From the NCBI GenBank assembly GCA_030041195.1, contig JASHOI010000269.1, forward strand, positions 1-8,641: 8,641 nucleotides of DNA, read 5' to 3'. The notes below the pieces were generated by a model, which was given only the letters and a program-made list of their open reading frames with translations, did no database searches and had not been told where the DNA came from. The stretch's first letter is position 1. Each line of letters starts with the position of its first letter. The stretch is from Streptosporangiaceae bacterium. GTDB taxonomy: Bacteria; Actinomycetota; Actinomycetes; Streptosporangiales; Streptosporangiaceae. A program made the translations under genes and the position numbers. Below, one piece after another: positions 1-7,213 of the stretch.

Positions 1-822
1 CCCGTTGTACACGGTGCGCACCCGGGACAGGTCGGCGCCGAGCTGTTCCTCCCAGCGCTTGTTGTAGACGTTGCCCGGCGTGATCAGCTCGGCCTCGCTG
101 TACCCGAGCGAGCACATGCGGCGCAGGAACCGCAGGTGCAGGGCGCGCACCGGCCACCGGAACGGGACGTTGCGGCTGTGCAGGTACTGCTCACGCATGT
201 AGATGCCGTGCTCGGTGACCACCATCGGCACGCCGTACCGCCACTTGGCGGCCAGGGCGGGCAGCGCGCCGAGGCCGTTGGTCACCGCGTGCGCCACGTC
301 GGCCCGCACCGGCGGGTGCGACAGCGGGCGCAGCGAATGCTCGAGCAACTGCATCGCGGTGACGGCGTCGTGCAGCGACGGAGCCGCCTCGGTCGAGTCG
401 AGACGCCAGTCCCGCCAGGTCTCGCTGAGCAGCCGCACCGCCCAGTCGCTGGAGAGGCTGGTGGTGAGGTTCTCGGTCTGGGCGAACTCGAAAATCTCGC
501 GCAGCACATCACCGAACCGGTCCTGGGCCTCGGAGGGCGAGGCGAGCAGGATATTGATCAGATCGGGCAGCGCCGGGCACGGCACCGACCGGGTCCGCCT
601 GCCGCGCCCGCGAGGCGGAGGCGGAGGGCCCCACAGCGGCATGTTCTGCACCGAAGCGACGTTGTCCGGCAGCGACCACCGAACCGGCTCAGCACCCGTC
701 GCCGTCAGGGCGACCAGCAGGAAGTCATAGTCGGGCATCCCGCGGACAAGCTGGTCGCACCAGACACTGACCCCACCGAACTGGTGCGGGTAGGTGCCTT
801 CTCCGATTAGCGCCACATCCAT
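1..822 (-). CDS. PelF-like GT4 glycosyltransferase, C-terminus cut by window start
   Basis: The first 274 codons of a glycosyltransferase are visible; the frame is open to base 1. The N-terminus has the loop GEGTYPHQFGGVSVW (residues 7-21), typical of the PelF-like branch of GT4. TEHGIYMRE follows at 203-211, and the segment LITPGNVYNKRWEEQLGAD (246-264) precedes the start of the usual 'NG' hinge at the cut end (VYNG). Family members transfer a sugar from a nucleotide donor in the cytoplasm; PelF itself acts in Pel exopolysaccharide synthesis. The catalytic C-terminal Rossmann domain with its E-x7-E motif lies outside the window. An in-frame TAA directly precedes the ATG, so no earlier start is possible, and AGGTGA sits 9 nt upstream (832-837). 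A 65-bp spacer separates it from the preceding glycosyltransferase; I see no promoter there, so it is probably the sixth operon gene. A proline- and arginine-rich insert lies at 66-79. Family call is firm; donor and acceptor are unknown. Confidence 0.9.
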   Translation of the reverse strand, partial: MDVALIGEGTYPHQFGGVSVWCDQLVRGMPDYDFLLVALTATGAEPVRWSLPDNVASVQNMPLWGPPPPPRGRGRRTRSVPCPALPDLINILLASPSEAQDRFGDVLREIFEFAQTENLTTSLSSDWAVRLLSETWRDWRLDSTEAAPSLHDAVTAMQLLEHSLRPLSHPPVRADVAHAVTNGLGALPALAAKWRYGVPMVVTEHGIYMREQYLHSRNVPFRWPVRALHLRFLRRMCSLGYSEAELITPGNVYNKRWEEQLGADLSRVRTVYNG

Positions 823-887
823 TTAGTTCTGTCACCTGACTTGAGGTCGCGTACTCCTGTCTGCTGTGAGGGGGGACTAGTTGTTGG

Positions 888-2084
888 TCAACGCGTCGTC
901 TCGTTGCTGGTGGCACCGGACGCAGCGGCGGCCGGGCTTGCCTTCCGGGGCGCGGCTGCGGGCCGACGGCGCGCGACCTTCCGCCGCGCCCGGGCCGGCC
1001 GGGCCTCGAGGATCTTCTCGTAGAGATCGTCGATCCGGCTGACCACCGACTCGATGCCGTACCGGTCAAACACCTTGCTGTCCGCAACGCGCGGCCTGGG
1101 GCCGGTCTCGAACTCCTTGCGGATCTCCTCCCGCAGCGCCTCCGGGGTTCCGGCCACCATGCGGGCCCGCTCGGTCTGGATACCGTCAAGGGCCGGGCAG
1201 GTCGTGTACAGCACGGGCAGGCCGCTGGCCAGCGCCTCGAGCACGGAGAGCCCGAACGTCTCCTGGAGCGAGGCCGCGACGTAGAGGTCGAAGGCGGCCA
1301 GCATCGCCGTGGTGTCCGACTGGTAGCCGCCGAAGATCACGTGCTCGGTCACGCCGAGCCGCCTGGCCGCCTCTTCGAGCCGCGCCTGGTCTTCGCCCCG
1401 CCCGATCACCAGGATCTTGCACTTCTCGCCGAGCATCGGCGCGGCCGCCTCCATGGTCAGGTCGACCCGCTTATTCGGGTCCAGCCGCCCCAGCGCGCCG
1501 ATCACGTACGTCTCCGGCGAGATGCCGAACTGCGCGCGTACCCGGTCCCGGGCCTGCGCGTCGAACCCGAGCTCGTCGGTGTCCACCCCGTTCGGGATCA
1601 CGGTGACCTTGCCGGGCCGCACGCCCCAGCGCACCAGGCGGTCCTTGACGATGTCGGACACGGCGATCGTGGCGTCGGAGAACTTCTCGGAGCTGAGGTA
1701 CAGCGCGCGCACTCCGTTGGTCATCTTGCGCCGCTCGATGTGCGTCTCGCCGATCGAGTGCTCCGTGGTCAGCACCACCGGCGTCCCGGCCAGCCGTGCC
1801 GCGGGGCGGGCGTAGATCTGGGCCCGGTACAGGTGCGTGTGCACCACGTCGTACTGGCCGTCCTTGATCAGCTTGCGCAGCCGCAGCAGCGCGGGCAGTT
1901 CGGTGTTGCGCTGCATCCCGATGTTGCGGACCGAGGTTCCCTGGGCCTCGATCATCTCTGCGACCGGGCCCGGGTTATACAGCGTCACCACATCCGATTC
2001 GTGCCGGGTGCGCCGCAGTATCATCGCGAGCTGCAGCTCGGCCCCGCCGGCATCGAGACCGGTGATGACGTGAAGCACTTTCAC
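888..2084 (-). CDS. GT4 glycosyltransferase (GT-B fold)
   Basis: A 398-residue retaining-type glycosyltransferase, predicted cytoplasmic and acting on a lipid-linked glycan. Seen in the sequence: the N-terminal strand and loop MKVLHVITGLDAGGAELQLA (1-20), acceptor-side TTEHS (106-110), the hinge PNGVD (164-168), GRLDPNKRVDL (199-209) opening the donor domain, and the E-x7-E motif ETFGLSVLE (275-283). The core length is normal for GT4. I chose the GTG at 2084 because GAGGAG stands 6 nt upstream and the family fold begins right there. An ATG at 2132 would add 16 charged residues and overlap the deacetylase gene by 35 bp. The spacer to the upstream deacetylase is 13 bp. The C-terminus carries an odd tail of about 38 residues (361-398) rich in Ala, Arg, Lys and Pro, which is not part of the GT fold and may bind the membrane surface or be disordered. 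Sugar specificity cannot be read from the sequence. Confidence 0.92.
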   Translation of the reverse strand: MKVLHVITGLDAGGAELQLAMILRRTRHESDVVTLYNPGPVAEMIEAQGTSVRNIGMQRNTELPALLRLRKLIKDGQYDVVHTHLYRAQIYARPAARLAGTPVVLTTEHSIGETHIERRKMTNGVRALYLSSEKFSDATIAVSDIVKDRLVRWGVRPGKVTVIPNGVDTDELGFDAQARDRVRAQFGISPETYVIGALGRLDPNKRVDLTMEAAAPMLGEKCKILVIGRGEDQARLEEAARRLGVTEHVIFGGYQSDTTAMLAAFDLYVAASLQETFGLSVLEALASGLPVLYTTCPALDGIQTERARMVAGTPEALREEIRKEFETGPRPRVADSKVFDRYGIESVVSRIDDLYEKILEARPARARRKVARRRPAAAPRKASPAAAASGATSNETTR

Positions 2085-2090
2085 AGACGT

Positions 2091-2096
2091 CTCCTC
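2091..2096 (-). promoter_or_regulatory. Shine-Dalgarno GAGGAG that fixes a GTG start
   Basis: On the minus strand GAGGAG lies 6 nt before the GTG at 2084, inside the 13-bp spacer after the deacetylase stop codon. This spacing supports GTG as the true start of the GT4 gene over the upstream ATG at 2132. Confidence 0.75.
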
Positions 2097-2097
2097 T

Positions 2098-2910
2098 TCA
2101 GGTGGCTCGGGGCGCTTGTTCCCCCGAGCCACCAGGCGGGGGGGTCGAGCGGCGAAGCGCGATACGGCTGCGGTAGAGCAGCCGTTTGGCTGCCATCCGC
2201 ATGGCGTCGTCCTGCTGACCGACGTAGATCCTGGGCAGGGCCATCAGCCCGATCTCGTCCTTCGAGGCCTCCACGGCGCATGCGTACTCGTAGCCGGCGT
2301 CGCGCACGGCCCGCCGGGCGGCGGCGTCCATCGACCCGTACGGGTAGGCGAACCCGCGGATCTCGGTGCCGAGCAGTGCGCCCAGGCTGGCCCTGCTGTC
2401 GGTGATCTCGGCCATCAGCTCGGCCGGGCTGGCTCCGGCCAGGCGCATGTGCGTGGCGGCGTGCGAGCCGATCTCGATTCCCGCCGCGGCGAGCTCGCGG
2501 ATCTGGTCGCCGGTCATCAGCTGCCAGGTGGGCCCCTCGTCCCACTCGTTGGTGCCGCCGAGCCGGTCGGAGATGATGTACGCGGTCGCGCCGAAGCCGT
2601 GCCGCCGCAGCACCGGCAGCGCGGTCTCGAGCACGTTGGTGTACCCGTCGTCGAACGTGAGGCCGACAAGCCCGCGCTGGCGGCCGGCGCGCATCGCCTC
2701 GACGAGCGCCGCAATGCCGACGCCGCGCATGCCGCGGCGGGCCAGCCAGGCCATCTGCTCGGCGAACCGGCCCGGCGACACGCACAGTTGGTTCGGGTCC
2801 TCGGCTACGTCGGCGACGCCGTGGTACATGAGGATCATCGGCGTGTCGCGCAGCTTGAGCTGGCCGTCCTGCAGCCACGTGTCGGCGCGGGCGGTACCGG
2901 CTCGGTTCAT
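2098..2910 (-). CDS. Polysaccharide deacetylase (CE4/NodB family), no signal peptide
   Basis: A 270-residue metal-dependent N-deacetylase of the CE4 family, which removes acetyl groups from N-acetylated sugars. Visible motifs in order: MILMYHGV (25-32), motif 1 LTFDDGY (84-90) with the catalytic and metal Asp pair at 87-88, motif 2 SHAATH (149-154) with metal ligands His150 and His154, motif 3 FAYPYGS (187-193), and LPRIYV (225-230) near the end. No signal peptide or membrane segment precedes the domain, so it probably acts in the cytoplasm on a nucleotide-sugar or lipid-linked intermediate. Secreted peptidoglycan and chitin deacetylases carry an export signal. The ATG at 2910 has GGAGGG 6 nt upstream and overlaps the sugar transferase stop as ATGA, implying translational coupling. 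A longer in-frame extension to 3195 exists but lies inside the upstream gene in a different frame. The C-terminal 20 residues are basic and proline-rich. Confidence 0.93.
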   Translation of the reverse strand: MNRAGTARADTWLQDGQLKLRDTPMILMYHGVADVAEDPNQLCVSPGRFAEQMAWLARRGMRGVGIAALVEAMRAGRQRGLVGLTFDDGYTNVLETALPVLRRHGFGATAYIISDRLGGTNEWDEGPTWQLMTGDQIRELAAAGIEIGSHAATHMRLAGASPAELMAEITDSRASLGALLGTEIRGFAYPYGSMDAAARRAVRDAGYEYACAVEASKDEIGLMALPRIYVGQQDDAMRMAAKRLLYRSRIALRRSTPPPGGSGEQAPRAT

Positions 2911-4370
2911 TGCCCACCCTCCGATCTGCGAATGATCAGGGCCGCGAGCGTCCGGGCGAGTATCACGACGTCCAGCCACGGCGACCAGTACTCGATGTAC
3001 TGGTTGTCGAAACGGGCCCGCTCGACGATCGAGGTGTCCCCGTTCAGCCCGTGGACCTGTGCCCATCCGGTCAGGCCGGCCTGCATCCTGGTCCGGTCGC
3101 TGTACCGCAGGATCTCGTGGCCAAACTGATCGGCGAAGTAGGGCCGCTCCGGCCGGGGTCCAACCAGCGACAGATCGCCGCGCAGCACGTTCCACAGCTG
3201 CGGCAGCTCGTCCAGGTGCGTGTCCCGCAGCCAGCGCCCCAGGGCACTGCTGTGATGACCGGAGACTCCCCAGGAGGTGTCGGGGTCGGCGCTGCCGCTG
3301 AGCGTGCGCAGCTTGACGACGGACGCGATCCGGCCGCGGCCGGTGACCCGCCGCTGGCGGAACAGCGGGGTCTGGCCGGTCCGCAACCTGATCGCGACGG
3401 CCAGGACGAACAGCACCGGCGCGGCCGCGATCAGCAAGGTCGCCGCGATCACCACGTCGAGGGTGCGCTTCAGCGCCAGGCTCACGGTTGAGCGGCCCAG
3501 GCGCCGGAGCGGGATCAGCGGTATGCCCCAGATCTCGTCCAGGCAGGCGCGCGGCACCGCCATGCCGACCTCGTACAGCCGCGGCACCACGCAGACGTCC
3601 GCGCGCAGCGGCCTGGCCGCGCGGAGCACCGTGACCAGGTCCTCGTCCTTGCAGGCGGCATAGCAGACGATGACCCGGCGGATGCCGAGCCTGGTGACCA
3701 CCCGGGCGAGGTCGGCGGGGGCGCCGAGCGAGGGCAGCGCGAGGTCACGGCGGGGCGGGCCGTAGTCCAGGTAGCCCTGCACCCGCAGGCCCAGTTCCGG
3801 GTGCGCGCGCATCAGCTCGCCGATGTGCGCGCCGAACGTCCCGGCGCCGACCACGATCGCTGCCTCCCCGAGCAGGCCATTGCGGCGCGCGGTGCGCAGC
3901 ACCGCGCACACCGCGACCCGGAACGCGATCACAAGGCCGGCCGACCACAGCGCCAGCCGGGCCGCGACGCCGGACGGAATCCACAGCAGCAGGACCAGCA
4001 GCGGCAGTGCCGCGGCAACGAGGACGCGCCCGGCCTGGTCCGCGACGCGCAGGCAGATCCGCAGCCGGTGCAGCCCCATCGCCGCGAGAACGACCAGGAC
4101 GGCGACCGCGTATCCGATCTCCGGCAGGCCCGCCCTCCCGACCACGCCGACGGCCGCGGCCAGGGCGAGAACGTCGGCAACCGGCAGCGCGACCACCGGC
4201 ACGATCCGGCTGACCCGCCCGGCCGGGAGCGCCCGCCGCGGCGGGCGCGATGGCCGGCCCGGCCGCTTCCACTGGCGCTCCGAGCCGAATCCCCCGTCAC
4301 CGGGCCGCGCAGCAGGGACACGGCCGAAAGGGTCCGTGTCCGCGCTGCGCGGCCCGTAGTCTCCGGTCAT
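2907..4370 (-). CDS. Polyprenyl-phosphate sugar-1-phosphate transferase (glycan-initiating, WbaP/CpsE type)
   Basis: A 487-residue membrane enzyme predicted to move a sugar-1-phosphate from a nucleotide sugar to undecaprenyl phosphate, the first committed step of polysaccharide assembly. Layout: a hydrophilic N-terminus (1-50), four hydrophobic segments (about 54-77, 85-100, 113-133, 139-158), a Rossmann-like CoA-binding-type domain starting at VVGAGTFGAHIG (173-184), a fifth hydrophobic segment (about 303-328), and the bacterial sugar transferase domain (299-487). That domain shows KLRTL (353-357), LDELPQLWNVLRGDLSLVG (386-404) with the Asp-Glu catalytic pair of this superfamily, GPRPE (404-408) and GLTGWAQVHG (432-441). 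The length fits the family. The ATG at 4370 shares one base with the upstream stop (TAATG) and has only a weak Shine-Dalgarno, so translation is likely coupled. The stop overlaps the deacetylase start. An in-frame extension to 4739 is unlikely because it overlaps the monooxygenase. The first sugar cannot be predicted. Confidence 0.94.
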   Translation of the reverse strand: MTGDYGPRSADTDPFGRVPAARPGDGGFGSERQWKRPGRPSRPPRRALPAGRVSRIVPVVALPVADVLALAAAVGVVGRAGLPEIGYAVAVLVVLAAMGLHRLRICLRVADQAGRVLVAAALPLLVLLLWIPSGVAARLALWSAGLVIAFRVAVCAVLRTARRNGLLGEAAIVVGAGTFGAHIGELMRAHPELGLRVQGYLDYGPPRRDLALPSLGAPADLARVVTRLGIRRVIVCYAACKDEDLVTVLRAARPLRADVCVVPRLYEVGMAVPRACLDEIWGIPLIPLRRLGRSTVSLALKRTLDVVIAATLLIAAAPVLFVLAVAIRLRTGQTPLFRQRRVTGRGRIASVVKLRTLSGSADPDTSWGVSGHHSSALGRWLRDTHLDELPQLWNVLRGDLSLVGPRPERPYFADQFGHEILRYSDRTRMQAGLTGWAQVHGLNGDTSIVERARFDNQYIEYWSPWLDVVILARTLAALIIRRSEGGQ

Positions 4371-5608
4371 TACCGGCCCGCTGCCACTGCTGCCCGGGAC
4401 CGGCTGACCGCACTGCCGTTGATGAGCTGCCGCGCCACCGTGGTGGCGGCGTGCTCGGAGCCGAAGACGAACCGCATGACCGGCCCCATGGTCGGGGCGA
4501 CGACGGGCCCCATGATGTACAGGCCAGGGACGGAAGTCTGGTAGTCGCTGCCCACCGCGGAGCTGCCGGTGCCCGGCACGTTCCGCAGGCCGGCCAGCAT
4601 CTGCTCGCCGAAGAACGACAGCCGGGTCATGTCCCACCGGTAGCCGGTGCCCGCGATCACGTGGTCGGCGCCGAGCTCGCGCGTGCCGCCGGCTCCGGTG
4701 AACCCAATGCGGACGCCGCTGTCCTGCACTCTTGCCCACTTGATCGACAGGCCGGTCAGGGTCGGGAACTGCCCCTCGACCCGCTCACGCAGCCAGCTCG
4801 CCCCGGCCGGGCCGAGCGCGGTCCTGGACCGGTAGATACGCGTGGACCGCGGCAGCCGCCGGAACGAGCCGGGGTGGTTGGAGTAGAACCAGGTGGCCCA
4901 GCCGGAGCCGAGGCCCGACTCGGGCTCCTTGAGCCGCTGCAGCAGCGGGCGGTCCAGGGCCAGCGGCACGCCGTTCCAGCGGATGACGTCCTTCCGCGCG
5001 ACCAGCTGAACCTTGGCGCCCTTCTCGTGCAGCAACGCCGCCGACTCGAGCGAGGACTGGCCGGCGCCGATGACGATGACCTCCTGGCCGGAGAAGACCC
5101 CGAGGTCGGTGTGGGCCGAGGCGTGCGTGCACACCGACGGGGGCAGCGCGGCCAGGGACTCGGGCAGGTAAGCAAACGCCTCGACGCCGATGGCCACGAC
5201 CACCTTGCGCGCCCGCACCTGCTCGGAATTTGCCAGCGTGACCTCGAACCCGTCGCCGGCCCTGGCGATGTCGGTGACCAGCACCTCGTCGATGTCCGGC
5301 ACGAGCGCCTCGCGGAACCACTGGCCGTAGGCCACGAACGTGTCCAGCGCCACCGGCAGGCCGTAGTCGCGGTAGGGTCGGCCAGTCGCCTTGCAGAAGG
5401 CCTCGAGGGTGTGCGTGTGGTCCGGGTCGGACAGGTTCGACGCGAAACCCTGCGACTTCAGGAACATGCCCTCGGGCATGAAGTCCCGCCACAGCTGCAT
5501 CGGCAGCCCGAACTGGCGCACGCTCACGCCGGCCTTGCGCAGGTGTGCGCCGAGCGACAGCCCATACGGGCCAGCTCCGACTATCGCCACCTCCACGGCG
5601 TCGCTCAT
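4370..5608 (-). CDS. FAD- and NAD(P)-binding monooxygenase-like oxidoreductase
   Basis: A 412-residue two-dinucleotide flavoprotein. The FAD-binding fold starts with IVGAGPYGLSLGAHLRKAG (9-27). A second Rossmann motif VIVIGAGQSSLESAALL (177-193) should bind NAD(P)H. GTGY (320-323) matches the ATG-type motif after the second fold, and PGLYIMGP (361-368) near the C-terminus is typical of these enzymes. Between them, HASAHTDLGVF (162-172) takes the place of the family linker before the second motif. The architecture resembles flavin monooxygenases and the ornithine/lysine N-hydroxylase group, so it may hydroxylate an amine or another carbon or nitrogen centre; the substrate is not visible. No signal peptide is seen, so it is cytoplasmic. 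The ATG at 5608 has AAGGAGGGG 8 nt upstream and overlaps the ATP-grasp stop as ATGA; the TAA overlaps the sugar transferase start. Being held between two glycan-operon genes suggests a role in a glycan decoration. Fold is firm, reaction uncertain. Confidence 0.88.
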   Translation of the reverse strand: MSDAVEVAIVGAGPYGLSLGAHLRKAGVSVRQFGLPMQLWRDFMPEGMFLKSQGFASNLSDPDHTHTLEAFCKATGRPYRDYGLPVALDTFVAYGQWFREALVPDIDEVLVTDIARAGDGFEVTLANSEQVRARKVVVAIGVEAFAYLPESLAALPPSVCTHASAHTDLGVFSGQEVIVIGAGQSSLESAALLHEKGAKVQLVARKDVIRWNGVPLALDRPLLQRLKEPESGLGSGWATWFYSNHPGSFRRLPRSTRIYRSRTALGPAGASWLRERVEGQFPTLTGLSIKWARVQDSGVRIGFTGAGGTRELGADHVIAGTGYRWDMTRLSFFGEQMLAGLRNVPGTGSSAVGSDYQTSVPGLYIMGPVVAPTMGPVMRFVFGSEHAATTVARQLINGSAVSRSRAAVAAGR

Positions 5609-6981
5609 ACTCGTGTCCCCTCCTTGCGGGATCGCGGCTCGGTTGGCCGCGCGGTCTGTGTCTGATTAACTGCGGCGGTCACCGGCCCCGGGCGCGGCGC
5701 GCCCCGGCCGGCTCTGGCAGCGCCGCGGCCGCCGGAGAATCGGAAATCTGTGCTTGATGCCTTGCCCTGCGGCAGCCCGAGCGGCCTGGTTGCCATCCGC
5801 CAGCCCATGCGCAGGCACATCACGCCGAACGGGCGGACGTCATCGCGGGCGAACCATGCGGTCTCGTCGACCGTGCGCACCGACGCCAGCCACGACTGCA
5901 GGCCGAGCTCGCCGCCGCGCCAGTACCGGAACGCGGCGATCGGGTCGTAGTTCTCCACCACGAACCTGCGCGGCACCTGCTCGCTCTCGGGGATCACCTG
6001 CCCGGTCAGGTCGAGGTAGCAGGCCGTGGCGACATCGGTGCCGGCGGCGTCGCGGAACAGCCGGAACTGCGCGCCGATCCTCGGGTTGAAGTCCAGCAGC
6101 TTGTACTGGCCGTCCCTGGCGTCGAACCGGATGTCGAGGTCCAGGATCCCCTGGTAGCCGATGCGCTGCAGCAACCCGGTGATCTGGTCGCGCAGCTTGT
6201 CGTTGGGCTCGGAGCGGCCTAGGCAGGTCAGCCCGGCGTGGGCCGGGTAGGACCGCTCCTTGACACCGGTGAACGCCGGGCGGCACGTCGAACTGGCGTC
6301 GCAGTAGCCGTGGAAGAACCAGTCCTGGCCAGGCCCGCCGGGGATGAACTCCTGCAGCATCAGCCCGACACCGGCCTGAGCACAGGCCCGGTAGATCTCG
6401 TCGAGCTCGCCGGCGTCGGCCAGGATCGACGTGCTGCGGATCTTCCCGTGCCCGGTCCAGGGGGCGGTCAGCTTCGCGATCAGCGGGAAGCCGGCGCCGG
6501 CCGCGAACCCCCGCGCGGCATCCAGCGACTCCGGCACCGCGGCCTGCACGCTCGGCATGCCGGCCTCGCGGCAGAGCTCGTGCAGCGAGTACTTGCCGGC
6601 GACCCGCCGGGGCAGATCACGCGGCGGGGCGGGGAACAGGAAGTGTTCCCGCAGCCCGTCCCCGTGCTCGGCAAGGAAGATCGAGCCCGCGTCATCGGTC
6701 GGCACCAGCACGGCGGGCTCGCCGATCCGCTCCGCCAGCCGCAGCAGCTCCGCCTGGACCCGCTCGACGTCCTCGGGGTTCGGCTGCCAGAAGAACCGGC
6801 CGTGCAGATATCTGGAATTTGCCGCGGGCGCCCACGGTCCCTCATGCACGCCGTAGACCGGCACGCCGAGTCGCCCTAGGCTGCGAATCACGCCGAGGCC
6901 GCCGTGGTGCATGACGTTCGGATCGAACTTCAGCACCACCGCGGGCGTGGACCCGGTGACACGCGCGTTGTCGCTGCTCAT
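5605..6981 (-). CDS. ATP-grasp superfamily ligase-like protein
   Basis: A 458-residue protein, first gene of the operon. Residues 13-125 look like a pre-ATP-grasp Rossmann domain (VVLKFDPNVMHHGGLGVIRS at 15-34; VLVPTDD at 91-97). The ATP-grasp fold follows (about 126-330): PLIAKLTAPW (166-175), LMLQEFIPGG (207-216), DLDIRFD (281-287) and the metal/ATP motif LLDFNPRIGAQFRL (295-308). ATP-grasp enzymes activate a carboxylate as acyl phosphate and join it to an amine or similar nucleophile; the substrate here is unknown. It resembles predicted carboxylate-amine ligases (COG3919-like). The last ~48 residues (411-458) are Gly/Ala/Arg/Pro-rich and look disordered. The ATG at 6981 is the only ATG, GTG or TTG between an in-frame TGA (7042-7044) and the fold, although the Shine-Dalgarno is weak (GGTG). 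Its stop overlaps the monooxygenase start by 4 bp, so the two products are likely made together. Confidence 0.88.
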   Translation of the reverse strand: MSSDNARVTGSTPAVVLKFDPNVMHHGGLGVIRSLGRLGVPVYGVHEGPWAPAANSRYLHGRFFWQPNPEDVERVQAELLRLAERIGEPAVLVPTDDAGSIFLAEHGDGLREHFLFPAPPRDLPRRVAGKYSLHELCREAGMPSVQAAVPESLDAARGFAAGAGFPLIAKLTAPWTGHGKIRSTSILADAGELDEIYRACAQAGVGLMLQEFIPGGPGQDWFFHGYCDASSTCRPAFTGVKERSYPAHAGLTCLGRSEPNDKLRDQITGLLQRIGYQGILDLDIRFDARDGQYKLLDFNPRIGAQFRLFRDAAGTDVATACYLDLTGQVIPESEQVPRRFVVENYDPIAAFRYWRGGELGLQSWLASVRTVDETAWFARDDVRPFGVMCLRMGWRMATRPLGLPQGKASSTDFRFSGGRGAARAGRGAPRPGPVTAAVNQTQTARPTEPRSRKEGTRV

Positions 6982-7047
6982 CAGCGCACCGGCCGCGTGG
7001 GCTCGGGTACGGACACTGTGATCCCCCTGGCGGTATGGCGGTCATCC

Positions 7048-7063
7048 CGTGCTACGCGGCACG
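7048..7063. repeat. Inverted repeat CGTGC-N6-GCACG upstream of the operon
   Basis: A perfect 5-bp inverted repeat with a 6-nt spacer (TACGCG on the plus strand) lies 67 bp before the ATP-grasp start codon, next to an AT-rich stretch (7064-7075). The position would suit an operator or a small leader hairpin. It is short and may be chance in GC-rich DNA. Confidence 0.3.
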
Positions 7064-7213
7064 TGAGATAAAACTGTGCCAGCTGCGTTAGCCCGGAACA
7101 TCCGTCATCAGGGTGAGGAAATCTACCCACAGCGGCCGAGCATGAGCGCTGAGTGCCCCGCCAGGACCGGGTTTCGCCTGTCCCGCAAGCCATTCCGGGT
7201 GCTGTGGCAGGTG

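Larger units (their letters stand above)
1..6981 (-). other. Probable six-gene glycan biosynthesis operon, continuing past the window start
   Basis: Six minus-strand genes follow one another with junctions of 4-bp overlap, 1-bp overlap, 4-bp overlap, 13-bp gap and 65-bp gap. Order: ATP-grasp, monooxygenase, initiating sugar transferase, deacetylase, GT4, PelF-like GT4. I see no terminator-like hairpin with a T-run between them. A flippase, polymerase or export gene is needed for a complete pathway and is not in the window, so more genes are expected beyond base 1. Confidence 0.8.

Noticed and set aside
725..1189. 154-codon minus-strand frame over the GT4/PelF-like junction
   Set aside because: It overlaps the GT4 coding region in another frame, is Arg/Pro/Ser-rich, and has no family motif.
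1341..2405. 354-codon plus-strand frame opposite the GT4 and deacetylase genes
   Set aside because: It is antisense to two genes with clear family motifs and reads as His/Arg/Pro-rich composition with no recognisable domain.
2098..3195. Longer in-frame version of the deacetylase
   Set aside because: The extension lies within the sugar transferase domain; the ATG at 2910 has a good Shine-Dalgarno and an ATGA overlap.
2907..4739. A 610-codon open frame that would extend the sugar transferase upstream
   Set aside because: The extra 123 codons lie over the monooxygenase C-terminus in another frame and read as Arg/Ala-rich shadow; the ATG at 4370 gives a family-sized protein.
4250..5665. 471-codon plus-strand frame opposite the monooxygenase
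   Set aside because: Antisense shadow of a well-supported flavoprotein; no domain motif and typical mirror composition of GC-rich DNA.
7064..7082. Minus-strand TGGCAC followed by an AT-rich run, resembling a sigma-54 promoter
   Set aside because: The second element does not match TTGC, and actinobacteria generally lack sigma-54.
7160..7195. Minus-strand ACAGGCGAAACC, resembling the start of a c-di-GMP-I riboswitch
   Set aside because: The GCAAAGCC-type block and the receptor-loop partner expected further on are not present.
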